NCBI RefSeq assembly: GCF_030708075.1
Contig: NZ_CP117982.1
Location: 2,497,302 to 2,561,301 of the forward strand
Source: Candidatus Epulonipiscium viviparus
GTDB taxonomy: Bacteria > Bacillota > Clostridia > Lachnospirales > Cellulosilyticaceae
Length of the DNA: 64,000 nucleotides
Reading direction: 5' to 3'
Below, one piece after another: positions 1 to 8,474 of this stretch; the stretch's first letter is position 1, and each line of letters opens with the position of its first letter. Below the pieces are notes generated by a model. It did no database searches and was not told the origin of the DNA. It saw only the letters and a list, made by a program, of their open reading frames with translations. The position numbers and the translations under genes are program-made.

Positions 1-480
1 AATCCGACTGGCAGATTTGTAATTGGTGGTCCGGTTGGAGATGCGGGGCTTACTGGGCGCAAAATTATTGTGGATACCTATGGAGGATACGCATCTCATG
101 GAGGCGGTGCGTTCTCTGGAAAAGATCCAACAAAAGTAGATCGCTCGGGAGCATATGCGGCCAGATATATTGCAAAGAACATAGTAGCTGCGGAGCTAGC
201 GACAAAGTGTGAAATAGAAATAGCATATGCAATTGGCGTTGCAAACCCAGTTTCACTGCTAGTAAATACTCATGGCACTGGTATAATCGAGGATGATAGG
301 TTGGCGGAAATAGTAAAGGCAAATTTTGATCTAACGCCAAATGGTATTATTAAGATGTTAGATCTTAGAAGACCGATCTACAAACAAACTGCGACATATG
401 GACATTTTGGTAGACACGATATTGATATTCCTTGGGAAAAAACTGATAAGATAGAGGTTCTGAAAGCTGCGATAAATTAG
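1..480 (+). CDS. metK: S-adenosylmethionine synthetase, C-terminal part (5' end outside window)
   Basis: C-terminal 159 residues of methionine adenosyltransferase, the cytosolic enzyme that makes S-adenosylmethionine from methionine and ATP. The reading frame is open from base 1, so the gene begins upstream of the window. Family motifs are intact: [13 protein letters not shown], then DTYGG, then the [16 protein letters not shown] loop that binds phosphate and metal, and the terminal GHFGR. It ends at TAG and is followed after about a dozen bases by a hairpin terminator, so it is probably the last gene of its transcript. Confidence 0.97.
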   Translation, partial: NPTGRFVIGGPVGDAGLTGRKIIVDTYGGYASHGGGAFSGKDPTKVDRSGAYAARYIAKNIVAAELATKCEIEIAYAIGVANPVSLLVNTHGTGIIEDDRLAEIVKANFDLTPNGIIKMLDLRRPIYKQTATYGHFGRHDIDIPWEKTDKIEVLKAAIN

Positions 481-492
481 TATATGAAAAGC

Positions 493-530
493 AAAAGTAC
501 TCCGAAATATAGGGGGTACTTTTATTTTAT
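493..530 (+). terminator. Intrinsic terminator after metK
   Basis: AAAAGTACTCC (493-503) pairs with GGGGTACTTTT (513-523) around a short loop and is followed by a T-rich stretch. It lies 12 bases past the metK stop. Confidence 0.75.
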
Positions 531-564
531 TGCGGGTGATTAACTTAAAATATTAAGTTTTTAC

Positions 565-593
565 TTGTTTTTGGTATGAAATTGTGATAATAT
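565..593 (+). promoter_or_regulatory. Candidate sigma-A promoter for the DEAD-box helicase
   Basis: TTGTTT (565-570) and TAATAT (588-593) are 17 bases apart. Transcription would start near 600 and give a leader of about 125 nt before the ribosome site at 711-719. Long leaders are common on cold-inducible helicase genes. The leader holds one perfect hairpin, GGGAGA (664-669) with TCTCCC (679-684), not followed by a T-run. Confidence 0.5.
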
Positions 594-727
594 GGCAAGG
601 TTATAAAGTAGGTTTATCATAATTATTGGAAGTTGAAAATGTGATGAATCGAAATAATTAATAGGGAGATGATTTTGTTCTCCCAAATATATCGCCGTAA
701 AAAATTATATAGAAAGAGGCAATTATT

Positions 728-2374
728 ATTAATACGAAATTATTTGAAGAATTACCAATTATCAAAGAAATTAAGAAGGCTATCAAAGATCTAGGATTTC
801 AACATACTACACCCATTCAGGAAGAAGCAATTCCATATGCAATAGAGGGAAAAGATATAATAGCGCAAGCACCAACAGGAACTGGAAAAACTTGTGCATT
901 TGCAATACCAGCAATTCAAAACATAGATGCTTCTGTTGAGGCAGTTCAAGTTCTTGTGCTTTGTCCAACAAGAGAATTAGCCGTTCAAATTGCAACTGAA
1001 ATGAAGAAAATTTGTGCCCACAAAAAGGATATTGGAATTTTAGCAGTTTATGGTGGAGAGTCTATCGAAAAACAATTGGCCGGGTTGCGTCGACGTCCGC
1101 AAATTGTTGTTGGAACACCAGGACGCGTTATGGATCATATGAGAAGAAAAACATTAAAGCTTGGAGCACTTAAAATGTTGGTGCTCGACGAAGCGGATGA
1201 GATGCTAAATATGGGCTTTAGAGAAGATATTGATACAATCTTGGAATCGATTCCAGAGAATAGACAATTTTTATTATTTTCTGCGACATTACCAAAAGCC
1301 ATAATGGAGATTGCAAATAAATATCAAACCAATGCCGTTAAAATAAATACTACAAAAAAACAAGTGACTGTGAAAACAATTTCTCAGCATTATCTAGATG
1401 TAAACGAAAAGAAAAAGTCTGAAGTGTTGGCAAGGTTAATAGATTCGAATAACTTTAAGCTGATGCTAGTTTTCTGCAACACCAAAAAGCGAGTGGATGA
1501 CCTATGCAAAGACCTAATGAGTAGAGGATATAAAGCCGAAGCTCTACATGGAGATATGAAGCAAATTCATAGAGATAGTGTAATGAACAAGTTTAGACGA
1601 GGAATAGTAGATATACTCATTGCAACCGACGTTGCAGCGCGCGGAATTGATATCGATGACGTAGATGCGGTATTTAACTATGACCTTCCAATTGATGACG
1701 AATACTATGTTCACAGAATAGGTAGAACAGGTAGAGCAAATCGAAAAGGCACATCATATAGCTTTGTATGTGGCAAAGAAATATATAAGCTTCGCCAGAT
1801 TGAACGCTATACTAATTCCAAAATTACCAAAATTACTATTCCAACAATGGATGACATAAAAGGAAACAAAGTTAATTCGATTTTAGACGAAATTAAAGAG
1901 GAAATTAAAGAAGGAAAGATTACAACAAATCTAGCGTTTATAACTCAGATTGCACAAGAACTTAACGCAGAATGCGAAGAATTGGATATCACAAGCACTG
2001 AAGTTGCGGCAGCGTTTTTAAATGTAGCTATGAAAAAAATGGTGACGGGATCGAATCCTAGAGTGAAGCTTGCAGATTTGGAACACGAAGATAAAAAAAC
2101 AACAACGTATGGATACAACGAAAAAGGATATAAGCGTCTATTTATTAATCTAGGAAATAAGGATAAGCTAGAAAGCTCGCAATTAGTAAAATTTGTCGCA
2201 AGCAATACTTCTGTATCTGGCAAGGAAATTGGCAAAATCGATATGCTAGATAAGTTTTCATTTTTAGAAGTGCCGGCTAAATATGTTGATGAGCTTATTG
2301 CTGTGTTGCCTAAAAAGAAATTTAAGGGTCGAAAAGTTAATATAGAAGTTGCAAATAAGAAGAAGAAAAAATAA
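728..2374 (+). CDS. DEAD-box ATP-dependent RNA helicase, DbpA/CshA-like, apparent ATT start
   Basis: RNA helicase of about 548 residues, expected to remodel ribosomal or messenger RNA in the cytosol. The motifs occur in order: Q motif (TPIQEEAI), Walker A (APTGTGKT), PTRELA, TPGR, DEAD, SAT, then ARG-D and HRIGRTGR. The C-terminus (about 75 residues from GYKRLFINLG) looks like the DbpA-type RNA-binding domain, which in DbpA/YxiN recognises 23S rRNA; it ends in a lysine-rich tail. The frame opens after a TAG at 710-712 and has no ATG, GTG or TTG until 956, which is inside motif Ia. An AGAAAGAGG ribosome site at 711-719 sits 8 bases before ATT at 728, so I place the start there; ATT at 722 and 725 are too close to the ribosome site. 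Confidence 0.88.
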   Translation: MNTKLFEELPIIKEIKKAIKDLGFQHTTPIQEEAIPYAIEGKDIIAQAPTGTGKTCAFAIPAIQNIDASVEAVQVLVLCPTRELAVQIATEMKKICAHKKDIGILAVYGGESIEKQLAGLRRRPQIVVGTPGRVMDHMRRKTLKLGALKMLVLDEADEMLNMGFREDIDTILESIPENRQFLLFSATLPKAIMEIANKYQTNAVKINTTKKQVTVKTISQHYLDVNEKKKSEVLARLIDSNNFKLMLVFCNTKKRVDDLCKDLMSRGYKAEALHGDMKQIHRDSVMNKFRRGIVDILIATDVAARGIDIDDVDAVFNYDLPIDDEYYVHRIGRTGRANRKGTSYSFVCGKEIYKLRQIERYTNSKITKITIPTMDDIKGNKVNSILDEIKEEIKEGKITTNLAFITQIAQELNAECEELDITSTEVAAAFLNVAMKKMVTGSNPRVKLADLEHEDKKTTTYGYNEKGYKRLFINLGNKDKLESSQLVKFVASNTSVSGKEIGKIDMLDKFSFLEVPAKYVDELIAVLPKKKFKGRKVNIEVANKKKKK

Positions 2375-2446
2375 GAGACTATAGCATCTGTATAAATTAG
2401 TAATATTTAGAAACACTAAGAGGTATTATGAACTACGGAGGTGCGT

Positions 2447-3304
2447 ATGCTAGATATAGCAATTATTGGCAGTGGGCCAGCTGGGTTGTCTGCTGCAATT
2501 AATGGAGTAATTAGAAATAAAGAAGTTAAGGTCTTTGGAACTGATCCCGAAAAATCGAGCTATTTGCGAAAAGCTGAAAAAATTGATAACTACCTTGGAA
2601 TGCCAGGTATAAGCGGAGAAGAAATGATTCGTAAGTTCGTTGAGCATGCCAAGGAAATGGGCGTTCAATTTCATAGCGGAAGAGTTATACAAATTTTTCA
2701 AATGGATGACTATTTTACTCTAAATGTAGAAAATGAGTTTATCGATGCCAAGACGATTATTTTGGCCAATGGGATAGTTAATGAAAAAGCCATAGAAGGT
2801 GAAACTGAATTTTTGGGAAGAGGCGTGAGCTACTGCGCTACATGTGATGGACCTCTATATAGAGGAAAAACGGCAGTGTTGGTTGGAGATAGCGAAGCAG
2901 CAGAAGAAGATGTAAATTATTTAGCAGAGGTTTGTGAGAAAGTCTATTACGTTCCTTTGCATAAAAAAACTGAAAAAGTTGATTCTAGAGTTGAAGTTAT
3001 TCACGATAAGCCTGTTGCAATAGAAGGTGAAGAGACTGTTAAAACATTAAAACTAAAAGATAATGAAGAGTTAAATGTGAATGGTGTGTTTATCATAAAA
3101 GATACAGTACCTACAACTCAGCTATTGCAAGGGATAGAAATCGTAGATAAAGCGATAAAAGTCAACCAATATATGGAAACAAATTTGAAGGGTGTCTATG
3201 CCGCCGGAGATTGTACGGGCAGACCGTTTCAGGTTGCTAAAGCAGTAGGGCAGGGAACAACAGCGGCGTTACAAGCAGTGAGCTATCTACACAAAAATTC
3301 ATAA
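2447..3304 (+). CDS. Thioredoxin-reductase-like flavoprotein, possibly ferredoxin-dependent
   Basis: FAD-containing disulfide reductase of about 285 residues. The N-terminal FAD site (IGSGPAGLSAA) and the redox pair CATC in the SYCATCDGP context are typical of thioredoxin reductase, as is the C-terminal GVYAAGD(C) FAD motif. The NADPH subdomain is unusual: the expected GGGDSA reads VGDSEAAEE and the HRRxxxR phosphate clamp reads LHKKTEKVD. This resembles pyridine-nucleotide-independent, ferredoxin-linked reductases known from clostridia (inference). GGAGG at 2437-2441 supports ATG 2447 over the upstream GTG at 2441. Confidence 0.85.
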   Translation: MLDIAIIGSGPAGLSAAINGVIRNKEVKVFGTDPEKSSYLRKAEKIDNYLGMPGISGEEMIRKFVEHAKEMGVQFHSGRVIQIFQMDDYFTLNVENEFIDAKTIILANGIVNEKAIEGETEFLGRGVSYCATCDGPLYRGKTAVLVGDSEAAEEDVNYLAEVCEKVYYVPLHKKTEKVDSRVEVIHDKPVAIEGEETVKTLKLKDNEELNVNGVFIIKDTVPTTQLLQGIEIVDKAIKVNQYMETNLKGVYAAGDCTGRPFQVAKAVGQGTTAALQAVSYLHKNS

Positions 3305-3318
3305 GTGATAATGAACAT

Positions 3319-3357
3319 GTAAAAGGGATGTAGATTAGATTGCTCACCCCCTTTTAC
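3319..3357. terminator. Inverted repeat between convergent genes, possible bidirectional terminator
   Basis: GTAAAAGGG (3319-3327) pairs with CCCTTTTAC (3349-3357) in the gap between the flavoprotein and the convergent degV gene. The A and T tracts are within the stem, so termination strength is uncertain. Confidence 0.4.
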
Positions 3358-3371
3358 GGTTTCTAAAATTG

Positions 3372-4259
3372 TTAGTGTTTAAGATATTGCTGATACTTTG
3401 GCACACAAGCGGTTCCGCAAACATCAGGACCGGTATAGACTCCTATTGTAGTTCCGATTTCCATATCATCATACATAAGTGGTATATTGAGCTTATTTAA
3501 TATGATATCTTCTAGATGCCTTAAATCTTCTGCCGCATCAGCATGCGCAATTGCATAGTTAAATTGGTCCTCGCGCCCGGCAATATATTCGGCGAGGCTA
3601 GCAGCTACTTTTTCGGCTGCCTTTTTTTTGCCACGAACTTTGGCAATCGGAAATAACTCTCCTTCTTTGAGGCAAATGACAGGTTTGATATTTAACATTC
3701 CTCCAAGAAAAGCTGAAACCTTGCCAATGCGTCCGCCTTTTTCTAAATATTCTAAAGTGTCTACATAAAAAAAGATACGAGAATCTGCGCGTATTAATTT
3801 GGCAACGCGAGCAACTTCCTCAAAGCTGAGACCGTCTTTAATCATCATTGCGGTCTCTAAGACGATCAAGCCCTGTTGTCCTGTGGCAGCTTCGGAGTCG
3901 ATTATCTCTATTTTGGCATTAGGAAATTCGTCTAGCAAAATGTCTTTGGCATTCACTGCAGCTGCATAAGAACCGCTAAATTTACTAGAAAGACATAAAC
4001 ATATTACAGCATTTCCAGCCGCTAATACTGGTCTAAAGTGTTCGCAATAGTCGTTGATAGAAGGAAGAGAAGTTTTTGGAAAAGTGTGTGGAACGCGAAG
4101 CTTTTTATAAAATTCTTGTAGTGAAATTTCTTCATTTGCTTTTAAATATATTTCGCTTTCGAAACTAACATAAAAGGGAATAAGATTTATAGGATATTCC
4201 TTGATAATATTTGGAAATAAATCACATGAACTGTCGCTAAATAGTACAATTTCTGCCAT
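3372..4259 (-). CDS. DegV family fatty-acid-binding protein
   Basis: A 295-residue two-domain DegV protein. In Gram-positive bacteria, members of this family (for example FakB) bind a fatty acid for phosphorylation by FakA and so feed exogenous fatty acids to phospholipid synthesis. Visible hallmarks are the N-terminal SDSSCDL, the TSLPSINDY segment and the conserved GSYAAA and DTLEYLEKGGRIG stretches. There is no signal peptide, so it is cytosolic. No fakA is seen nearby; partner and ligand cannot be read from the sequence. ATG at 4259 has a ribosome site in the AAGGAG found just upstream on the minus strand. Confidence 0.9.
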   Translation of the reverse strand: MAEIVLFSDSSCDLFPNIIKEYPINLIPFYVSFESEIYLKANEEISLQEFYKKLRVPHTFPKTSLPSINDYCEHFRPVLAAGNAVICLCLSSKFSGSYAAAVNAKDILLDEFPNAKIEIIDSEAATGQQGLIVLETAMMIKDGLSFEEVARVAKLIRADSRIFFYVDTLEYLEKGGRIGKVSAFLGGMLNIKPVICLKEGELFPIAKVRGKKKAAEKVAASLAEYIAGREDQFNYAIAHADAAEDLRHLEDIILNKLNIPLMYDDMEIGTTIGVYTGPDVCGTACVPKYQQYLKH

Positions 4260-4385
4260 AAAAAAACTCCTTTGTATAAATTTTAATTAACTGTAACATA
4301 CATGAATAGTTAATACAAGGTGATATGAATTTATCCAAGCCGGTATTGCATATGAATTTATAAAATAAAGAAAGGAGAAAATTTG

Positions 4386-4838
4386 ATGATATCAATCAGT
4401 TTGCAAGCGTATTTGGTAGAAATCTATAAAATGAAAGAAGAGAACATAGAAATTAGTTGTTTGAAGATTGCTAAAAAGATGAATATACCTATTAAAAAAT
4501 CAATACAGGCAGCCCAGAGGTTGCATTATCAAAACTATATACAATATACAACATATCAACCAATACAAATTACGCCGCGAGGCGAGCAAATAGCGAGATA
4601 CATTATTTCAAAAGATCGATTGCTATATAATTTTTTAGATATTCTACAAATAACACAAAATATTGAATTAGAAAAAGAGTCCATGCAGCAATGTTTCAGC
4701 GATAGTGCTCTAAATCAAATAGAGCAGTTTGTATTATTCATAAATCAATATCCAGAAATTACTAATTATTATAAACTTTTTCTAAATGAGCAAAGTAAAA
4801 TGTCAATTTTAGAAAAAATTCCTTCAGAAGATATATAA
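4386..4838 (+). CDS. DtxR/MntR-fold transcriptional regulator with degenerate metal site
   Basis: A 150-residue protein. Residues 1-75 match the DtxR/MntR winged helix (QAYLVEIYKM, then helix-turn-helix, then the ITPRGEQIARYI wing), followed by a helical dimerisation-like region starting RLLYNFLDIL. Compared with remembered B. subtilis MntR, most manganese ligands are changed: D8 is Ala, H77 is Asp, and the E102-H103 pair is Gln-Gln. It therefore may not sense metal. AAAGGAG at 4371-4377 sits 8 bases before ATG 4386; TTG 4383 is a weaker alternative. It is short of the usual C-terminal SH3 domain. The smpB gene begins 59 bases downstream. Confidence 0.65.
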   Translation: MISISLQAYLVEIYKMKEENIEISCLKIAKKMNIPIKKSIQAAQRLHYQNYIQYTTYQPIQITPRGEQIARYIISKDRLLYNFLDILQITQNIELEKESMQQCFSDSALNQIEQFVLFINQYPEITNYYKLFLNEQSKMSILEKIPSEDI

Positions 4839-4897
4839 TTGACCCTTGAATTTAATTTGCTGCTATGATAGACTGAGCAAAGTAGGGAGTGATATTG

Positions 4898-5365
4898 ATG
4901 GGAAAAACAGGTGCGTACAAGTTGATAGCACAGAATAAAAAAGCTTACCACGATTATTTTATTGACGAGACATATGAAGCAGGAATGGTTCTTGTCGGTA
5001 CAGAAGTCAAATCAATTAGGTGTGGAAGTGGATCTATTAAAGAGAGCTTTATTCGCATTCAAAACGGCGAAGCATTTGTCTTTAACATGCACATCAATCC
5101 ATACGAAAAAGGCAATATTTTTAACAAGGAGCCTCTTAGAACTAGAAAACTTTTGCTTCATAAAAAGCAGATAACTAAGCTACTCGGCGCTATTTCCACT
5201 AAGGGAATGACAATTGTTCCGCTGAAGGTTTATATAAAAGATAGTTTGGTTAAGATGGAAATTGGTTTAGCAAGAGGTAAGAAACTTCATGATAAGAGAC
5301 AAGATATTGCCAAAAAAGATGTTCGTCGTCAAAATGAACGAGATTTTAAGATTAAAAATCTCTAG
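4898..5365 (+). CDS. smpB: SsrA-binding protein SmpB
   Basis: A 155-residue tmRNA partner that delivers alanyl-tmRNA to stalled ribosomes. The family core is clear: [10 protein letters not shown] near the N-terminus, [17 protein letters not shown], and a basic tail with [14 protein letters not shown]. The start is ATG 4898, 9 bases after GGGAG; GTG at 4889 overlaps the ribosome site. The gene lies directly before ssrA, a common arrangement in Firmicutes. Confidence 0.97.
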   Translation: MGKTGAYKLIAQNKKAYHDYFIDETYEAGMVLVGTEVKSIRCGSGSIKESFIRIQNGEAFVFNMHINPYEKGNIFNKEPLRTRKLLLHKKQITKLLGAISTKGMTIVPLKVYIKDSLVKMEIGLARGKKLHDKRQDIAKKDVRRQNERDFKIKNL

Positions 5366-5373
5366 TATACCTT

Positions 5374-5718
5374 GGGGGTGTACTGGTTTCGACGGGGGTC
5401 ACATCTGTTGGGGCAGCCATTCGTAGGAAGTCTACACTACGTAAAAAGAGGACACGTTAAATTAAACGCAGAAGACAATTTTGCACTAGCAGCGTAATGC
5501 TGCTCGTTTCTCTAGGATAATCCGCTAGCCTAGAAGAAACGCCAACGAGCGGAGAACGACTTGTGCTAAGCTTTGCTCACAAGCTGTATTTATGAAGCTA
5601 CTAAAGCTTTGAACCTGTCATTAGGTGCCTAGTAGAGGGAATGTTAATATAATGAATATAATGGTAGAGACCACGCCTTTTGGGCTTTCGGACAGGGGTT
5701 CGATTCCCCTCACCTCCA
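5374..5718 (+). ncRNA. ssrA: tmRNA (ssrA), tag AEDNFALAA
   Basis: Transfer-messenger RNA. The 5' end GGGGGTG (5374-5380) pairs with CACCTCC (5711-5717) to form the acceptor stem, and A at 5718 is the discriminator base. The 5' sequence TGTACTGGTTTCGACGGGGG and the 3' GGTTCGATTCCCC T-arm are diagnostic. The tag frame begins at GCA 5468 and reads A-E-D-N-F-A-L-A-A, stopping at TAA 5495-5497. The genome reads TTT after the discriminator, so the terminal CCA is not encoded and must be added after transcription. Confidence 0.97.
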
Positions 5719-5722
5719 TTTT

Positions 5723-5757
5723 AGGACTTGCAGCGAATATGCTGTAGGTCCTTTTTG
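5723..5757 (+). terminator. Intrinsic terminator after ssrA
   Basis: A 12-bp stem with two G-U pairs, AGGACTTGCAGC (5723-5734) with GCTGTAGGTCCT (5741-5752), followed by a T-run. Confidence 0.85.
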
Positions 5758-5763
5758 GTCTAT

Positions 5764-5803
5764 AAAAAAAGACTGCCACAGTATAAGCCACTGCAGAGTC
5801 TTT
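5764..5803 (-). terminator. Intrinsic terminator of the ula operon
   Basis: Read on the minus strand, AAAGACT then CTGCAG pair with CTGTGG and AGTCTTT, followed by a T-run. It lies just past the ulaF stop. Confidence 0.8.
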
Positions 5804-5811
5804 GAGATATA

Positions 5812-6507
5812 TTACTTTTGGCCATAGTATGCGTTTGGTCCGTGCTTGCGCATAAAATGTTTGTTGACAATATAACTAGGGGCAGGCTGAATGCTTTGGT
5901 TTAAAAATTCTGCGTTAAACGCCATGGCAGCAACTTCTTCTAACACTACTGAGTTATGAACAGCCTCGTGAGCATCTTTGCCCCAGGAGAAAGGTCCGTG
6001 GTTTGTACATAAAATTCCTGGGTTATGCATAGGGTTGACGTTAAAGTTGTCGAGGGTTTCGATAATAACTAGACCAGTGTTTTTTTCGTAAGCAGATTCG
6101 ATTTCTTCTTGTGTTAAGCTTCTTGAGCATAAAATATCGCCATAGAAGTAGTCGCTGTGTGTTGTATTATAGTTGGGAATGTTTCTTCCAGCTGCGGCCC
6201 ACGCGACAGCCATTCTCGAATGAGTGTGAACTATTCCGCCGATTTCAGGATAGCGTTTGTAGAGCTCAACGTGCGTTAGCGTATCGGATGATGGATTGTA
6301 TTTGCCTTCCACCGTATTTCCGTCTAAATCTACAACAACCATATCTGCTGGTGTCAAATCGTCATATGCAACACCAGATGGTTTGATCACGAAGTATCCA
6401 CTTGCGCGGTCGATTCCAGAAACATTGCCCCAAGTAAAGGTGACTAAACCATATTTTGGTAAATCCATATTTGCCTGATATACTTCTTCTTTCAATTTTT
6501 CTAACAT
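5812..6507 (-). CDS. ulaF: L-ribulose-5-phosphate 4-epimerase (UlaF/AraD family)
   Basis: A 231-residue class II aldolase-fold epimerase that converts L-ribulose 5-phosphate to D-xylulose 5-phosphate, the exit step of ascorbate catabolism to the pentose phosphate pathway. The family signatures are TWGNVSGID near residue 25, [25 protein letters not shown], the zinc pair in GIVHTHSR, and [11 protein letters not shown]. It is the last gene of the operon, 27 bases after ulaE. AraD and UlaF are hard to separate by sequence; the neighbours favour UlaF. Confidence 0.9.
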   Translation of the reverse strand: MLEKLKEEVYQANMDLPKYGLVTFTWGNVSGIDRASGYFVIKPSGVAYDDLTPADMVVVDLDGNTVEGKYNPSSDTLTHVELYKRYPEIGGIVHTHSRMAVAWAAAGRNIPNYNTTHSDYFYGDILCSRSLTQEEIESAYEKNTGLVIIETLDNFNVNPMHNPGILCTNHGPFSWGKDAHEAVHNSVVLEEVAAMAFNAEFLNQSIQPAPSYIVNKHFMRKHGPNAYYGQK

Positions 6508-6534
6508 ATTCTACTCCATTCTGCGTATAGCAAA

Positions 6535-7374
6535 TTAATTTCTATCTAATAAATTTCTCATCATTTCGTTTGCGGCAACGATGTCGGCAAACCAATCTTC
6601 TTTGCCCAAGTCCCAAAACTCGGTTACGTATTTGCGAGTGCCCAGCTTCCAGGCAGCAGATATTACTTTTGCAAAATCCACATGACCCGTTCCATATGGA
6701 ATTTCTCTAAATTTTCCGGGAACCGTTTCTTTGAGATGCAGTGCCAATATGTGCCCATGCCCAGTGGTGATGTCATCAACAAAATCGGTGCCATATGTTT
6801 TGATGGCGTTGGTGATATTGCCGCTATCGGGATAAATTTGTAGATACGGTGAATCTATGATTTTGACATATTCTGCCGCTTTTTGGGTGGTATTCATAAA
6901 CTCGTTTTCCATAGTTTCAAAGCCCAAGCACACACCATACTTTGCTGCCTGATCGGTTATTACTCGCAAATTGTGTATGTACTTATCTCGAGTTTGGGCA
7001 GTAGAGGTGCCAAAATATATATCATAGCCTGGGATCATAACAATTCTCGCTCCCAGATCTTTTGCTAGGGCAATTGCCCCTGTGATGATTTCTATACCCC
7101 GAGAACTGATGCGGTCGTCGGGGTCTCCTAGCGCATATTTTGTGAGTGCAGAAACGCAGAAAGAGTCGATAGTAATTTCTGTTTCGTACATATCGTGGAT
7201 GATAGAGAGTCGCTCGGCTTTTGACATATAGATGCGGTTGATTTTATCTTCGGATGCATCTATGCTGAGCTCGATATAGTCGTAGTTGGCTTTTTTGGCA
7301 TAGTCTAGCTTTTCGCGTATAGTTAGATTGTTTGGCATCGCTTTTTCATATAAACCAAGTGAGTATTTTTGCAT
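6535..7374 (-). CDS. ulaE: L-ribulose-5-phosphate 3-epimerase UlaE
   Basis: A 279-residue TIM-barrel epimerase that interconverts L-xylulose 5-phosphate and L-ribulose 5-phosphate. It begins with YSLGLYEKAMP, has YIELSIDASEDK, the metal-site GFETMENEFMNT, and HLKETVPGKFREIPYGTGHVDF near the C-terminus, all typical of UlaE/SgbU. It lies one base from the preceding gene, so the two are translationally close. The length matches the family. Confidence 0.93.
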   Translation of the reverse strand: MQKYSLGLYEKAMPNNLTIREKLDYAKKANYDYIELSIDASEDKINRIYMSKAERLSIIHDMYETEITIDSFCVSALTKYALGDPDDRISSRGIEIITGAIALAKDLGARIVMIPGYDIYFGTSTAQTRDKYIHNLRVITDQAAKYGVCLGFETMENEFMNTTQKAAEYVKIIDSPYLQIYPDSGNITNAIKTYGTDFVDDITTGHGHILALHLKETVPGKFREIPYGTGHVDFAKVISAAWKLGTRKYVTEFWDLGKEDWFADIVAANEMMRNLLDRN

Positions 7375-7375
7375 A

Positions 7376-8413
7376 TTAAATCACCTCGTAAAAAGCAATT
7401 TCGTCTATTTCGCGGTTGGCAGAAACGATATATGTTTTGTCATTGTTCTGGTAAGCAAAAGTGTTGGCAACTCCGGTGGCATCGTCTAATACTGATATTT
7501 CGATAGCTCCGGCTGTCATTGACAATGCTATAAGCTGCTTGTTACCCTCGCGATGCCCAAGTATAGCAACAGGTTGACCGTTGATTTTGCCAGACCATAA
7601 GGCATGTGCAAATTCAAATGGCTTATCAAAACTCCAAAATTTGGAATATTTACCATCTACTAATTTGTAGACGTCGAGATTGCTGCCATGAAAAGGAGAA
7701 AATACTACCATTTCGAGCTCCCCATCGTTATCTAAGTCGACTAAAGTCATATCGCTTGCAGGAGAATCTAGCAGCTGAATAATTTCAAACTTTGCTCCCA
7801 CCACTGCAGGAGGAACGATTTTGTATATGCCGTCTTCGGTGCCTACAACACAATAGTCATAGCCGTTTTCGCTTCCTCTAAAGTAGCCATGATTTTTTAA
7901 TAGCTCATCTTGTATCACATCCAAAGGCAGTTGATTATCTTTGTTATAAGCAGACAGATCATCGGGCAATTTTGTAGCATAGACCTTGCCTTTGTGGGCC
8001 CAATCATCTTTAAAATCGCGACCAGAGCATAGCGTCGCTGCGACAAGGTAGTTTTGTCCATCGCGAGAAATTATATCAAATCGATGCACATGCGGAAGCT
8101 CTGCAAGGACCTGGATGTTCCAGCCATCTGCAGAAGGAGAAACGACCATAATCTTTGCTTCCTTAGAATCGTTAGGTGAGTAAAATTTGTGTGTAGCTAA
8201 AAATACTCCATCAGAGTTCGGCACCTGCACCATAGACATAGTGCCACCGGGTTCTTCCCAAATGGTATCCTCGAGATTTCCGTCTAAGTCGAACATTAGG
8301 CATCGGTTGATTTTTTCGGCTGCAACTAAGATGTGCTTTTTGCCTAAATATTCCAGAGGGGCGATAGAATAGCATTTGTCTAGGTGATGAGTCTTAATTT
8401 TCTTTGCTTGCAT
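7376..8413 (-). CDS. Unknown cytoplasmic beta-propeller-like protein in the ula operon
   Basis: I do not recognise this 345-residue protein as a named ascorbate enzyme. It has no signal peptide or membrane segment. The sequence is made of repeating beta-rich blocks with acidic loops such as TLVDLDNDGELEMVVFSP, which resembles an FG-GAP/VCBS propeller blade. Internal position in the operon (1 base before ulaE) suggests a role linked to ascorbate or a related lactone. A gluconolactonase-like or sensor role is possible but not shown. Confidence 0.6.
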   Translation of the reverse strand: MQAKKIKTHHLDKCYSIAPLEYLGKKHILVAAEKINRCLMFDLDGNLEDTIWEEPGGTMSMVQVPNSDGVFLATHKFYSPNDSKEAKIMVVSPSADGWNIQVLAELPHVHRFDIISRDGQNYLVAATLCSGRDFKDDWAHKGKVYATKLPDDLSAYNKDNQLPLDVIQDELLKNHGYFRGSENGYDYCVVGTEDGIYKIVPPAVVGAKFEIIQLLDSPASDMTLVDLDNDGELEMVVFSPFHGSNLDVYKLVDGKYSKFWSFDKPFEFAHALWSGKINGQPVAILGHREGNKQLIALSMTAGAIEISVLDDATGVANTFAYQNNDKTYIVSANREIDEIAFYEVI

Positions 8414-8450
8414 TATAAACCTTCTTTCTATTTATATTAATATATAAAGA

Positions 8451-8474
8451 AAGCCTCCTAAAAAACAGGGGCTT
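8451..8474 (-). other. Intra-operon hairpin
   Basis: On the minus strand AAGCCCCT pairs with AGGAGGCTT with one bulged base, followed by TCTTTATA. It begins in the stop codon of the upstream membrane protein gene. It could be a weak attenuator or an mRNA-processing or stability element that separates transport genes from epimerase genes. Confidence 0.35.
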
